NCBI GenBank assembly: GCA_050084515.1
Contig: CM114272.1
Span: forward strand, 40,610,001 to 40,674,000
From: Blasia pusilla
Taxonomy: Eukaryota > Marchantiophyta > Marchantiopsida > Blasiales
Length of the DNA: 64,000 nucleotides
Direction: 5' to 3'
How positions within the stretch are numbered: the stretch's first letter is position 1; each line of letters begins with the position of its first letter. Shown here in pieces: positions 46,095 through 58,741 of this stretch. Made by a program: the position numbers and the translations under genes. The notes under the pieces were generated by a model that made no database searches, was not told where the DNA came from, and worked only from the letters and a program-made list of their open reading frames with translations.

Positions 46095-47302
46095 CTATGG
46101 ATGCCTCGCCATCACCATCGTGCCCCCAACTAGTGTCTCATCCATCCCGATAGACAATGCACCGCAAAGTGGAGGTAATGTCAAAGATGCCTCTTGAATC
46201 TGTCTTTGCTTAGCCAGACCAAGACTGAACACCCAAGTAAGAGAGTTCATGTCCATAGCTTGACCCAATACCTGTCTACACAATGCCTCTATCATCGTAG
46301 GCACCAACATTGTACTATTAGAGAACCCCATAGCTTGCTCTCGCTCGTCTGCATTAGGCTCCGCTAGTGTATGTGCCCACTCATCCCATATCATGTCTAG
46401 TCCTCCCTGAAGAAAAGCATGAGATGACTAACCAACGTAGGCAACGTTGCCCTCTACTGGCCCACCTGATCGGCCACTGCCAATGGTAGTACATCATCAT
46501 GAGTAACATCATGAGATCGCCACCCTGGATCCAATATCGCATCCATTGTAAGTAGTGATGGTTTTTTTGTGAACTCCATCATTAGCCTGCCTCATCAACT
46601 TGGAAGGTAAAAGGTTCATCCACCACAATCATGGATGGTATGCGCACGATCCAACACTCATCGCATCCAACATCATTGTCGATCCTATCCTTGACTGTAC
46701 TTGATGTACACTCGCCATCACTCAAGCTCCAATATCACCTAACAATGGGACGTTCTCCAATTGCAAAATGTAGGTTGAAGAACATCTATAGGTAGTTTCC
46801 AAGTGTCAAAGAACTCACAACATCTCCCAAAACATGGCCGATCTCGGGTCTTACAAACCAAATCCCCGACCTACTAAAGAATGATCGTGACGTGACCACC
46901 CTACCACCACCAAGTGTATTGGACCAACCGTATTCTGATCCGACACCCCCAACAACGAAATGTCGGCTGGCAACACATGCAGATATCCCCTACCTGCAGA
47001 CACTCATAATAACTGAGGATACAGACTAGTCTCAAGACATGATGTTATGAGACTCTACGTGCAATCTCATCCTTCTCAACGTACAAGTATTTTTGTACTC
47101 GTATTCCAGCTTGCAACACAGTAGCCAAAGCAGTAGTAATTCCTCCAAAGAGATCTTGTATACATACATCCTCATCAGGATAGTGCCACACAATTGGTGT
47201 GGTGTCCAAGGATGCCAACGTCTCCACTCCAAGAGCACGTGGTAACTCTGTCCCGTCTCGCTCTAGAGCATTGCTCGGCTTCATATCATCTCGCGAGTTC
47301 AT
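46095..47302 (-). pseudogene. C5-cytosine methyltransferase remnant of gypsy copy 2
   Basis: Motif I reads IQDLFGGITTALATVLQAG, followed by YLYVEKDEIARRVS (47045-47160). Motif IV at about 46878-46905 reads GWSRHDHS, so the Pro-Cys-Gln core has been lost. Motif VI reads LENVPLLGD (46750 region) with the Glu intact. Motifs IX-X read EREQAMGFSN and GQAMDMNSLTW (46230-46350). Frameshifts separate the pieces. Presence in the same place as in copy 1 shows the domain was part of the ancestral element. This copy cannot be active. Confidence 0.85.
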
Positions 47303-47699
47303 CTACTCTCCTATGCAAATCAATGCTTGTTCCCCACAATGAAGTTTTCACCAATAGGTGTAGCCACGCTCGTCATCGCATGCCACTCCTCATGACTATC
47401 CTCTATAGGGATATCCTCTACATGGGCGTTCCCCTCCAATAAATCTCAGGCCAACATAATGTGCCATAATAGGCTGCAATTGTTGTGATCCATCCTCGGA
47501 GTGAACCATCAAGTCTCCCTACATGTTGCACGGGACCTAACTAGTTTGTCCCTCACCTGACTGCCAACCTGGTCAATAGAGGTTCTCTCCTCCCAAAAGT
47601 CAAGTGTGAATCCTAAAGGATGAAATATGGTAGCCCCTACCAAAACATCATCAGACTCGGCTCATATCACAATCAATAGGATGATCAGGCCGAATCCTC

Positions 47700-48010
47700 A
47701 CTGCAATCTCATTGCGAGTTATGTATTGTCTCAAGGATGTGCCTCCCAATGAATTTTGAATCTAGAACGGACATGGAGTGATCTCACACTTCCACAATCC
47801 CATGGCTACACATGAAGCCTTCCCCAACATAAGGGGTTCTGCTCTTGAATCAAGAAGAACACGTTGCAGTCAATACATGACTCCAGACAGACGAACCAAC
47901 AAGAATAATCCATCTCGGTTGTCCAAGTCAACAACTCCTAGTGAGACGGCTACACGCTCTATTGTTGGTCTAGCTGGAAACTCCACCATTCTATTCGTTG
48001 TTTCTTCCTA
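47700..48010 (-). pseudogene. Protease remnant of gypsy copy 2
   Basis: The minus strand reads VLLDSRAEPLMLGKA around 47825-47870, with the same Arg in the active-site triad as copy 1. The frame is broken. Confidence 0.65.
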
Positions 48011-49331
48011 AATCTCTATGGACCTCATCCCGAGCACCTGGTCCAAGGGTATAACTGCCACATCTTATGTGCGAGTCTCAACACTAGAAGAACCAAACTC
48101 ATCGCTCTCATAGAGCGACGCCACCAACCATAAAACCTCAACTCCATGCTTGACCTCCATGTGTAAACAAATCCTTGGCCCTAAATAGTGGGACGCTGCA
48201 CAACGTTGTCGCCATCTCTCGTAATGTGCTAGTGCTAGGCCGTGTCCAATGTTTCAAAGGCCTAGTAAACGTACTTGCCTCACCCGGTCCTCTAATTGCA
48301 TTAGCATCTACGTTAACAGCATGCCTCAAGACCGTCTAGGGACTATCAATGGGGTCCGAAGAGCCTTTGACAATGTAAAAGACTTAGGGAGTCTAGCGTG
48401 CCTGCCAACTTCCCCCTCTAGGAATCCAAATCCACATCGGATCCTTGTGGCTGAGAAGCTCTCACTACGCCTCTTGTAACCACTACATCTATATCCAATT
48501 GTGTGATATTGCAAAGAAATCTCCTAGATAATCCACCATATCTTGGGCCTAGGCAGATTCAAAAGTCGATGCGCCTCGTGCACTTGATGTAAATGCCTGC
48601 TAGGCTGTCATAGCGTGAAGGCTTTGCTCCAAGTGAGCAATCCTTGCCACAGCTGCCTTTGATGCAAGTACTTCTCTCGCTCTAGCAGATGGTGCCTCCA
48701 CCAAATCCTCGACCTCCTACACCTCATCCTCTACCACCTTTCAGGTCCTCGACCTCCATCTAGATGCAACTCGAGATGAAGCCCGAAACATCTTTCACAG
48801 GTGTGGGCATATCTCTAGCAATGATCACATTAAGTGAGGTAAGGGTGGCCTCCCCTAGGTAGCCTCATATATAGTTGAAGGTGTTGCGTGCACTCCACTC
48901 TAATGTTGACAATCTCAATAACGGTATGATCCTCCACTCGTCCAACAAGAAATACCTTAACCCTCTTGCCCAACATAAGATTGTACTAGTCATGGTCTTG
49001 GCTCCATATATGCTCCCGTAGCCCTTGTTCCCATGACTCGATCTTGAGTAGTGCGTTGCGGCACTTTTGGAGACATCGTCACTCGTATTGTCTCCTTCAA
49101 AGATGACGCGCACGTCATCAACACTCTCTCCTCAAGTATGTTGAGCTCAATTCGCTCTGCCAAAAAAAACACATACTTGAGAGTAGGCAAACCAACATGT
49201 TAGAGATTCGCATCACGTACTCTCTTATGGTTGCGACACTCATAACCAAACGAGTGCCAAGCAGAATATTAGCGTTAGCGAGCTCATGCTATGCTGGTTA
49301 CGCTTTGGAGAGGCCTCTTGGAAGAGTCTAA

Positions 49332-50212
49332 GAGATGAAATTCCCAAAAAGAGTTTGTTCATTGCATGCGTTTATGGTCGCGACCAGGAAACCTAGACCA
49401 AAGGTGAAAAAACACTTGAGATGAGTTGAGTCTAGGAAGGTTGGTTGCCAAAGAGGTGAGAACGCGACTAGCGTTTGGGGTTTTGAATGTGTTTCAGACA
49501 TAACGTTCAGTCCCAAGATACGTTTGGGACAAGTAAAGTGGTGTTGGAAAGCTTATGCAAAGTGGTTCCAACGCACCAAAGATCTTAGCAAATGCTCAAG
49601 CAGAGGTTGAGATATTTTCCAAAAATGACTACATGGGGAGTTTGGTTGAGGGCCAAAATGAAGGGCCCGACTGTCTTTTCCCAAAGTTAGGGGGAGGGTG
49701 GTGATCCCCAAAAGTACTAGTAAAGGGGGGGTGTCTAAGGATTCTTGGGATCCAAACCCCATTTTGGGCAGCAAAGGGTAGCTCCAGGGCACGGGATGGA
49801 ACAGGAGTTTGGCGTGGGGACTTGAAACCCAAACCTGATCCAAGGGAGTGGATTTCGTAAGCCACACTTGGATTCTAACCCGCAACTCATTTTAGTGAGT
49901 CTTGGTTAGGGACTCATTGGAGGTTCATTGGAAAATTGGGACTGCCAGGAGTGCAAACACCGTTTGAGGTTCCTAAACCGACCAGAAAGTCTGTCCCAAG
50001 TCTTGAGAGACTTAGGACAGAGCGAGAAACTATGAAGGTTGAGCTTGATGAGAGGCTGAGTCGAGAACTCGGAGAGTTAGAGCGTTGATTTACCCAGATC
50101 GACTAGCATGAGTGCGTGTTTGGGTGCAGATCAGCATTTAGAGCATATCCTACTGAACGCAAGCTTCCACAATACTAAAGATTCACGTTCAAGGAGAGTA
50201 GGCACCCGACAC
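49332..50212 (+). repeat. LTR of a gypsy family (LTR A), followed by primer-binding site and gag start
   Basis: Homologous in the same orientation to 53969-54845. It is followed at 50215 by GGTATCAAAGC, resembling the tRNA-Met primer-binding site of plant LTR elements (TGGTATCAGAGC), so it was a 5' LTR. A short gag-like start (50220-50490) is cut off by the copia LTR fragment. Limits are approximate to about 15 bp. Confidence 0.65.
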
Positions 50213-50504
50213 GCGGTATCAAAGCTTATCCTTGGTGTGCGTGAACTTGGGGTTATGAGAGATCTAGATGTTTGAGAAGAACTCAAGGTAGCAGGGAGAC
50301 CTCGACACCTAGGGAGGAACGCAAGAAACAAGGAGGAGATCTAAGAAGACGAGGACTCGAGAATGGTGACCAAGGGCAAAGAACCAAGGAAGTCGAGAGT
50401 CAAGCTAAAAAGTCTGAGAGACGAACCAATGATTGACCTCAAGCTAGAGGAGGAGATAGCGACTTGCGAAGCGCCGAGCCCTGGACATGAGGGAGTATTG
50501 ATCG

Positions 50505-50817
50505 TGAAGATTGAGTTATAGTCAAGCTCATGAGACATATTAAGTGCTACATTTTGGTACTCACACAAAGTAGAAAAATTTAATCTTGATCAGTTAGTTA
50601 AGCACAATTATCTTAATTATGGTTAGTTAATCATAGTTAGTATAACTAGAGATTAGGGTTAGGATTAGGGTTAGGGTTGCTTATACATACCCTATATACT
50701 TGACAAGGGGACCAACCTCCACTCTTTCTTTCATTGCAAAATTTCTTTCTTCATGGTGATGTGTGTGAGTGAGTGAGAGCCCTATCCCATCCATTATGAT
50801 TGTTTAGAAGTTATCTA
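50505..50817 (+). repeat. Copia LTR, second copy
   Basis: Homologous to the 3' LTR at 17324-17632 across its length. A GAGGGAGTAT polypurine remnant lies just upstream (50489-50498), so it is a 3'-end fragment and not a solo LTR. Telomere-like TTAGGG units (50653-50678) and a TATATA box (50693) are conserved. Confidence 0.85.
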
Positions 50818-50824
50818 GAAGACA

Positions 50825-51455
50825 TGCAAAAATAACATTTTGGGGTATTGATCTTCATGGTAAGGATTTCTGGTACTAGTGGTCATTCTTACCATTTGGG
50901 TTAAAGAAGGCATTAGTTGAGTTTTAGAGGGTTATGGATATGATCTTAGTTGGTCTAGATTTTGTTAACTTACATTAATGATATAGTCTTCTTCAACAAT
51001 ACGGTTGAGGAGCGTGAGTGACTCTTTATGGAGATGTTTCGATGATTATAGTTATATGGGCTGAAGCTACATCCAAGCAAGTGTACATTATTCCTTGACC
51101 AAATCAAATACTTGGGTCGTACTATATACCAAGATGATCTTGGTGTCGAGCATATAAAGGTAGAAGCTATATTACACATCATACATTATAAAGATGTGAG
51201 TGGAGTTGGTGTATTCATGGGATTGGAAAATATTTATATCAATGATACGTCAAGGCGTTCAATATGATTGCAAACACAATGACCTTTTTGACAAAGATGG
51301 ACCATGAATAGCAATGGAGGGGATGAGTAGAAAAAACATTTCAACTGCTCAAGGGTAGACTGATGCCTTTGCCTATCTTGAGGAGACATATTGGGGGCTT
51401 TCTTTCTAGCGAGCTATGTATTGATTGGAGTATATTGGACTTTTTTCATAGACTT
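50825..51455 (+). pseudogene. Gypsy reverse transcriptase/RNase H fragment, third relative
   Basis: The plus strand gives KITFWGIDLHGKDFWY, FLPFGLKKALVEF, the box YIND (YIDD in active elements), YGLKLHPSKCTLFLDQIKYL, then LLKGRLMPLPILRRHIGGF. The wording is close to gypsy copies 1 and 2, so it is probably the same clade. No methyltransferase is attached. Confidence 0.75.
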
Positions 51456-51748
51456 TGATTTTTACATCTCCTAGCTTCACCCCGAAACACTCCCAAGCTT
51501 TGCAAGAGAAAGACTTATATCGAGTCCTAAATACTAAACCGGCTACGCATTTCGTACAAAGCCGAAAACCGGGCAAACACTAAATACGTAAAGTCTCCCC
51601 AAATTCATATTTTCTCTCGAGGAAGCCCTTTCCCCAAGCCTTGACCAATCTCCCCAAATCACTTGCCTATGCCAAACCGCGTCGAATGATTCCTCAAAGT
51701 GTGTCGCCTAGCTCAAACTTGAAAAATATTGTTACAACTAGCTAAGTC

Positions 51749-52721
51749 TATGGTACCCACACTAGAAGGACCATAAGAGCAATTCACAAGTATGGGCCCA
51801 AGGAGGAAAGACCTTAGTATGATCCACCAAAGTCAAAACCTAGACTTGATAGTCGCAAGACTAAGAAGGGTAGTAGAACCAACTACGGAACTAACGGTAG
51901 GCGAGATGCGCATGTGTCTTATGACTAGCCTTAGTGGAGAAAGAGAGGGGTGTAACTACTCACAAAGATAAAGGCAAGGAAACTAAGGTTTGAGACCTTT
52001 CAAGCTCCAAGTCAAGGGTGAGAAGCAAGGAACACGTGAGTAGTCAAGGTGGGCAAGACGTCATGAGACTAGTCATGAAATGCAAAGGGCAACAAGACAA
52101 CCATGAGATGTCAAACGGGAAGTCAAGATGGATGCTATCCACGAGACACATGAACGTAGGTCCAAGCTCCAAGATGAACTTGGGGGGTGGATATTTTCAT
52201 AAGCTCCAAGAAGCCTCCGCCAATTAAGCCATCTTGATAGGTAATTGGTAAAACGACGGTCCGCAAGTTGCGAACAACATATGGGTTAAGGGCCAAAATC
52301 AAGGGCCCGAGGGGGATAATGGAGAAGGTGGGGTTTTCTTGAGGAACCTGAAAAATAGTCAAGGAACTTAGACACTCTTCCTCTCTATCTGCTCAAGCCT
52401 TTGAATCAAGAACTAAACGTGATGCGTGTTTGGTTGTGTTTCAAGTTTGAGCTAAGGGACGCACCTTGAATAATTAACCGATGCGCTCCAATTTAGGCAA
52501 GAAACTTAAGGAGAATATTCAAGGCTTGGAAAATAGGCTTCCTAGGTAGAGGATATGCACTTAGGAGACTCAAACCAATTAGTGCTTGGTGGCTTCTCGG
52601 TTACCTACAAAACGTGCAATCGGTTGTGTCTTTGGGACCCAATCTAAGTCTTATGCTTCCAAAGCTCAAGGTCATGGTGCTTTGGGGTGAAGCTAGGTGA
52701 AGTAGAGGAAATATCCTATGA
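51749..52721 (+). repeat. 5' LTR of the chromodomain gypsy element
   Basis: Aligns with 57763-58741 through blocks such as CCAAGGAGGAAAGACCTT, GACTAAGAAGG and AGCTAAGGGA. The start is approximate, and the end is placed where both copies stop matching after CTATGA. It shares a GGGCCAAAATNAAGGGCCC block with LTR A, so the two families are related. Confidence 0.8.
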
Positions 52722-52723
52722 TG

Positions 52724-52731
52724 TGGTATCA
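52724..52731 (+). promoter_or_regulatory. Primer-binding-site-like TGGTATCA
   Basis: Eight bases complementary to the 3' end of initiator tRNA-Met, lying 2 bp after the 5' LTR. Beyond them the match is lost. Confidence 0.6.
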
Positions 52732-52970
52732 ACCCAAATCACACAATAGGCCACGTTTAGTGGGCAATATCAGCGGAAGCAATCGGCATGGCCATAAACG
52801 GGACAAACCCCTTAGGGTTGGAAAAACGTTTTGGATCTTGACTCGCCCGGGTTTGAGGAAGATATGAAGGATGTGAAAATTGAGCCTATTGGGCCTGATA
52901 TCCCATGAGACTTCAAGAATATAGGTGAATTCAATGAATTACTTGATCAAGATGAGGGTCTGGGGACTAA

Positions 52971-54960
52971 ATGTCGATCGGCCAAAACTCCCCGCCCAAG
53001 ATTCTTGGCGACTCGTTGGAGGAACTAGACCTCGGAGGGTATAACGCCCAAATGGGTGAACCAAATAAGTCATCATTGATGAAGAGGAAGGTTAGCAAGG
53101 ATTCTTGGAGGAAGGTTGCATGGATTCAACCCCTTGCAAGTTTTAATAAGGTTCAGTGTACCATCTTCGAGGCGTTGAAGGAACAACCGCAAGCCTAGAT
53201 GAAAATTTGGTTGGGAAGACCATCAAGGCATATAGGTCAACTTCAATCTTGCCTCCAAGGTATCAATTGGGAGATTTAAGGAAGGAGTTACTTGTGTATG
53301 GGGGTGAGATGGATCTTAAGCGCCTCAATCAAAGGGTGACGAAGGTAGAGCATGTTTTTGGGGACTTACCATGTTCCAAGAGCCAAATAGGCAGTTGAGG
53401 CTTCTTTGAAATTAGAGGTATATGCAATCACATGGTACTAGGAATTTTGTAAGGACTAGAACACCATGGAACCAGATTGGGGCGTTCATCTTAGAAATGA
53501 GAAGGTGTTTGGTACCTCAGGATGAAGCGACCCAAGCTTGAATTTAGTTGCAGCAAAAGCAATCGGGAGGCTCAATTGCAAGTTTTATTACTTAGTTCCA
53601 AGACACATTAATGGTGATTGACAATATGTAACACGGAAATATAATCTTCCAATCTTTGGAGGCAATGGCGCCCAAGTTGAAACTAAAATTGAGGGAGAAA
53701 AACGCTTTGCCAACAACCAATTTTGGGAAGCTGAAGGCAGCCATTGACATGGCTACTCAACTAATGGCGGGTGATATGAGTCTTGAGAAGTGAGACAAGA
53801 TGATCCATGTTACAAAGGTAGGGGTATCATTTGATGGAACAAACTAGAGGAAACCCGAAGAGACAATGTCGCAATCCTCATAACCAAACGTATGTCAATG
53901 GGAAAAATCAATACTCTAGAAGGCTCACATTAGGATGGATACACGTCAAATAAGTCTCTTTAAGGAGACATGAGACGTGAGCAAGATTGAGCATTTGATG
54001 TGTTAACTATCGCGACTTGAGGATACCTAGACCAAATGAGAACCAAGACTTAAGAAGAGTTAAGTCCAAGAAGAGTGGGTTTCCAAAGATGATGAGAACC
54101 ATAATTGGAACTTGACAAGCATTTGGGTTTTATTGTGTTTTAGGTCATAATGGCCAGATCTCATATGCGTTTGGGACGAGTAAGGTAGCATTGGAAAGCT
54201 TATGCAAAGCCAATTCCAATGCACCAAAGATCTTAACCGAGAAATTTCCCAAAAAAATTGAGTTGGATTGAGGGCCAAAAGGAGTGGATCGAGAGTACTT
54301 TCCCAAAGGTAGGTGGAGGTAGGAGAACCCCAAAAGTATATATAAGGGGAAGGATATCCAAGAATACTTGGGACTTGAAATCCACTTTGGGGAGCCATAG
54401 GGAAAACCAAGGGCACAAAACGGATCATGAGGTTGGCATTGGGATGCAAACCCCAAGCCAATTCCAAGGGAGTGAATTTCGAATATCACCCTTGGATTCC
54501 AACCCGTGACTCATTTCTTGGGTCTCGGCTAGGGATTCATGCGATGTCCATTGAAAAATTGGGACTACTAAGCATGCAAGCGCCGATTTGGGTGTCTAGA
54601 CTATCAAGAAAGTATGTCCCAAGTCTAGGAAGACTTTCCCCTATTAGGAAGTGAGGAGTTAGGACATGTTGAGTTTGATGAATGGCCCGAGTTGAGAACT
54701 CCAAGAGTTGGAAGGTTGGTTGACTCAAACCCAAACTAATAAGAGCGTGTTTGGGTGCAAATCAGCATAGTGAGCATGACCTACTGAACACATGCTTACG
54801 CAACATTTGAGATTGACGTTCAAGAAGAGTAGGCGCACGAAAGACGAGGATACATGCATGTGGGGTCAGAACCTAAAATGTTCAAACCTCAACAATGGGC
54901 AAGTTCCAAGCAAAGGCTGGGGTGACCTTGAGTGAACCCGACGCTAGAAGGTGTTGGTAA
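52971..54960 (+). pseudogene. Gag of the chromodomain gypsy element, interrupted by a solo LTR
   Basis: Open pieces occur at 52971-53198 and 53156-53398 (KELLVYGGEMDLKRLNQRV). Past the inserted LTR the CCHC knuckle appears at about 54935-54990 (RRCW, C, DDSSHLK, then PKKKG), with stops and a lost last Cys. The split between gag start and knuckle shows the LTR is an insertion. Confidence 0.55.
53969..54845 (+). repeat. Solo LTR of family A inside gag
   Basis: Homologous to 49332-50212 throughout (shared AAGCTTATGCAAAG, CACCAAAGATCTTA and TGGGTGCAAATCAGCAT blocks). No coding region of its own is attached. It is younger than the host element by nesting. Confidence 0.7.
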
Positions 54961-55169
54961 TGCGATGATTCTAGTCATCTCAAGTAGGAGTATCCCAAGA
55001 AAAAAGGGGCCAATGCGTGGAAGGTTGGACTGCCATTGCAACAAGCAAGAGCAATCAACGACCGCGAGGAAGTTGAATTGGTAAGGGAGGCTAATGCCTT
55101 CACATTTAACGTGTTTCATTAGGAGCCTTCACGAAATGAGTTGAGGGAGATGATGAGCCTTCAAAGGAG

Positions 55170-55810
55170 TTGCATCAAGATGCTAGGGAGTGCCAATTTC
55201 TAGTTGAGGTATTGGTTGCAAGAGAATTTATGGTTGCTTTGATTGACATAGTGATGACCTACAACTTCCTAGATTGGAAGGCATTGCAAAGGTTGGGTAT
55301 GCGAGTAATTGACATGAAGCAACCTCAAGTTGTGATTTATTCAAATGGACACTCGAAAACCACCTTAACCGTAATGTTGAACTTAAGATGGTGATTCTAG
55401 GAGTGGAAACCAAATTTAGCGTTAGGAAAAAAATTGTAGCATGTAGCTTAGGCGGCATAGATATGATTTTATCACTTAGGGTTTTGCGTAGACATGCTGT
55501 AATGATTAGATCAGCTAAAGGCATATTAGAGACTCCTCTTGGTGATGGAAATGCCATGTAGAGTGCAAGTAGAGCAACATTCTTGAGATTGAAAGTACAA
55601 ATTTTTGGCCTTATGCCTAGAGTGTGGAAAATCTTGGAAGGATACTGGGATGTCTTCACCGGGAAACTTCCGAACCTCGTTCTGAACAGATTGTTGTCCA
55701 GGCAAGACGTAGATCATAACATTGAACTTCAAGGTAAAACAATCCCTCAAGGATGTCACCTGAGGATATTAGCAATTCATGTGAGTACGACGAAATGGGT
55801 TTTTTAATTT
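55170..55810 (+). pseudogene. Protease and RT start of the chromodomain gypsy element
   Basis: FMVALIDIVMTYNFLDWKAL corresponds to the retropepsin block, in which the DSG triad has become DIV. MILSLRVLRRH follows as the second block. RT begins with YWDVFTGKLPNLVLNR (about 55640-55700). Lesions are spread over all parts. Confidence 0.75.
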
Positions 55811-56844
55811 TAAAAATAGGAAAATTACAATTAACCAATTAGTTGCGAAAGTGCGTGAAGAATTTTTAGGTCCTATTATAATGTAGGGTCCAAATAATTG
55901 GTAGACGAATAAAAATAATTAAAAATCAACTATAAGGAACTCGATATCCCATGTTGCGTCATGTCATTTTCTTATTGGTCATGATAAAATAAATAAATAA
56001 TATAGGAATAATTAAAAAATCATCATTAAATATGCAATAACATAATGTGTAAAAAAACCTTTTTCCTCACTGCATAAGTAATGGTAATATATGGATACTT
56101 GAAGTTATAATACTTGGGAGTATCCAATTTCTCTCATACTTATCCAAAAATTCCAAATCTTTGTCAAGTCATGCATGGAAATTTAAGGAGTTGGTTGAAC
56201 AATTTTCATGGGAAAATATTGCTCCAAAGTGAAGCTAAAAATAAACACGGGGAAATACCATGTTTAAATCACAACTCACATTTTGAGTGACGTTCACAAG
56301 ATCTAAACCATTCATTAAATTTAAATACAATCAAGAGTACTTCCCTACAACTTTCAAATCTATCTAAAGGTGCAATGTGATGTAACAAGTACATCCATGC
56401 AAGAAAATGCATTCAAGCAAGGTGATGGATGTTTCATCAAGATTGAGCCTACAAAAGCCTCCAAAATTTTATAACATTGTATCGGGTGGTAATCAACTTG
56501 TATGAATTATTTTAGACCCATCGGTCATCCCATAAATGAATTAGAAAAGGAAAGGAAAATGGTTTTAATTTGAATTTTTTTCCATCCTCAAATTACATAA
56601 GAAGATCTAAACCAATGAATTACCTAATAGTGTAAATATGGAAACATCCTCAAGGTTTTAGCATAATCCAACAGTTAAATCTAAGGTGGTGCTAGAACTA
56701 AGAAAAATAAAACAAGAACGTAATACCAATTTTGAAGGTAGATTTTTTATACTTGAAGTTGGAAGTCTTGTGAGTATCCAACTTTGCTCATGCTCATAAA
56801 AAAATTATGAAACTCCATCAAATCATGCATGGAGGCATGAAGAG

Positions 56845-57243
56845 TTGGCTGAATTTTTTTTATGGGAAACTATTACCCTAAACCAATTACCTTCAAGTAT
56901 CTCTTGGAAGATGACGCCAAGATTTGGGGGACCCTTTGAGATACTCGAAAAGGTTAAGGAGTCGTTGTACCGATTGAGGTTGTTGTTGGAGATGAGGCAA
57001 GTTCATGATGTGTTCCATGTTTGTGAACTAAAGGCACTCGTTCATGATCAAGACCCCTCTTGGACAAGACTATTGCAACCCAATCCAATCATAGTTGAAG
57101 ATGAAGAGGAGTTTGAAGTTGAGATTATATTAGATAAACATAGAGTAAAGAGAGAAAGGAGATTAGCAAACAAGTACTTAATGGCATGGAAAGCTTATGG
57201 TATATGCAACAAAATATGGGAACCAAAAAGTAATCTAACTTAA
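56845..57243 (+). pseudogene. Integrase C-terminal domain with chromodomain
   Basis: The frame is open for 132 codons. RFGGPFEILEKVKESLYRL and VHDVFHVCELKAL are the GPF/Y-type integrase end. The chromodomain follows (FEVEIILDKHRV, YLMAWKAYG, WEPKSNL). Chromodomains direct chromoviruses to marked heterochromatin. This marks the element as a chromovirus, in contrast to the PHD-bearing gypsy family in this window. Confidence 0.88.
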
Positions 57244-57762
57244 GTTGGGGAACTTCTTGAGGAATTTAGAAGTAGAAAATCGTAGGGAAGGTAGACGGTG
57301 AGACTAGAGTTTGGCGCATAGCTTGAGCGCAATGGCTTGGTTTGTAAAATTCCCATTGGTCGTATTTTCTTTAGAGGATGATATTAATGGTTTGCAAAAA
57401 CTTAGAAATTATAAAAATTCAAGAAAATGTCTAAAATTTGTTTTGAATGAGTAATGATTTTTGAATAATTTCATTGGGATGCATGGACTTGTGAATGGAG
57501 CATGACTTTTATGTTTTGTAGCATCACGAGATTGGATGATTGAGCTTAACATGATTTGCTACCACAATTGGAGTGTCATGTATTTACCATGACCCGACAT
57601 GCCAGATTAGATTAGATTGGTATAGGCTTGGGTGTCCAATGAAAGACAAGGCCATAATCCAAGATATTGGTGGATTTAATCCAAGGATTACCTATGATGT
57701 CTTTAGGTTGGGCCCATTTCAAGTCAACGAGGACATCGACTCAAATAAGTGGGGGAGCATCA

Positions 57763-58741
57763 TGAATAGCACCCATGCTATTAGGGATTTGGAAAGCGAT
57801 TTATGATGGCAGATCCAAGGAGGAAAGACCTTGGCGTGATCCAAAAAAGTCGAAAACTAGACTAGGTATTTGTGAGACTAAGAAGGGCGGTGGAACCAAC
57901 TAAGGGACTAACAGTAGGCAAGATGAGCACGTGTCTTGTGACTTGCCTTAGGTGAGAAAGGAAGTAGCTACTCGTAAGGACAAAGGCAATGCAAGAAAGG
58001 TGTGAGATTTTAGAGCCAAGTTCCAAGTCAAGGGCGAGAAGCAAGAAACACATGAGTAGTCAAGATGGGCAAGACGCCATGAGCTTGAGACTAATCATGA
58101 AACGCAAAGGACGGAAAGACAACCACGAAATGCCAAACAAGGAGTCAGGATGGACGCTTACCATGAGATACATGAAACACAACTTCAAGTTCCAAGATGC
58201 ACTTGGGGATTTGAGAGTTGCATACGCTGCAAGAAGCCTCCACCGAGCCATCTTTATGGATAACTAGTCAAACGTCGCTCCGTAGGTTACGAACCACGTT
58301 TGGATTGAGAATCAAAATCAAGGGCCCAAGAGGGATAATGGGGAAGGTTGGGTTCCCTTGGAGAACCTCAAAAGTACCTATAGGGAGGAAATTTTCCCTC
58401 TCTACCCTCTCAATCCCTTGAACCAAGAACTAGCGCTGGTTTGTGTTTGGCCGTGTTTCAAGTTTAAGCTAAGGGATGCACCTTGAGGGATTAGCCTATA
58501 TGCTTCAATTTAGGTGAGTAACTTGGGGAGATAGGTCAAGGCTTGGGGAAGAGACATCCTAGGGCTACAATTCGTATTTGGGGATACTTAATGTGGTTAG
58601 CCCTCAGTGGCTTCTCGACTAACTACGGAACACACAATCGGTTGAGTATTTAGGACTCAATCTAAATCTTCCGCTTGCAAAGCTCAAAGTTGGGAGTGTT
58701 TTGGGATGAAGCTAAATGAAGTAGAGGACGAAACTCTATGA
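57763..58741 (+). repeat. 3' LTR of the chromodomain gypsy element
   Basis: Pairs with 51749-52721. It is preceded by a polypurine tract (AAGTGGGGGAG, about 57748-57758). It diverges noticeably from the 5' LTR, so the insertion is old. Confidence 0.8.

Larger units (their letters stand above)
44400..49290 (-). mobile_element. Ty3/gypsy-type retrotransposon with DNMT domain, copy 2 (truncated)
   Basis: The minus strand has the same order as copy 1: gag tail (about 49190), CCHC knuckle (about 48800-48845), protease (about 47700-47850), methyltransferase (47302-46095), RT (about 45900-45330), integrase (about 45000-44400). It is more decayed. The integrase breaks off after SLASFSPYFLLYGRE near 44440, so the PHD region and 3' LTR are missing, and the 5' part before mid-gag is missing too. 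Its knuckle keeps all four ligands (CDHC, then H, then C) apart from one internal stop. Confidence 0.85.
51749..58741 (+). mobile_element. Chromodomain-bearing Ty3/gypsy element with both LTRs
   Basis: Two LTRs of about 970 bp (51749-52721 and 57763-58741), a primer-binding-site-like TGGTATCA at 52724, gag, CCHC knuckle, protease, the start of RT and an integrase C-terminus with chromodomain. Most of RT, RNase H and the integrase core (about 55810-56840) is deleted or unrecognisable. A solo LTR of another family sits in gag. No target-site duplication is visible and many stops are present, so it is inactive. Confidence 0.85.

Noticed and set aside
50505-50817. Telomere remnant suggested by TTAGGG units
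   Set aside because: Only a few irregular units inside a copia LTR that has the same units elsewhere in the window.
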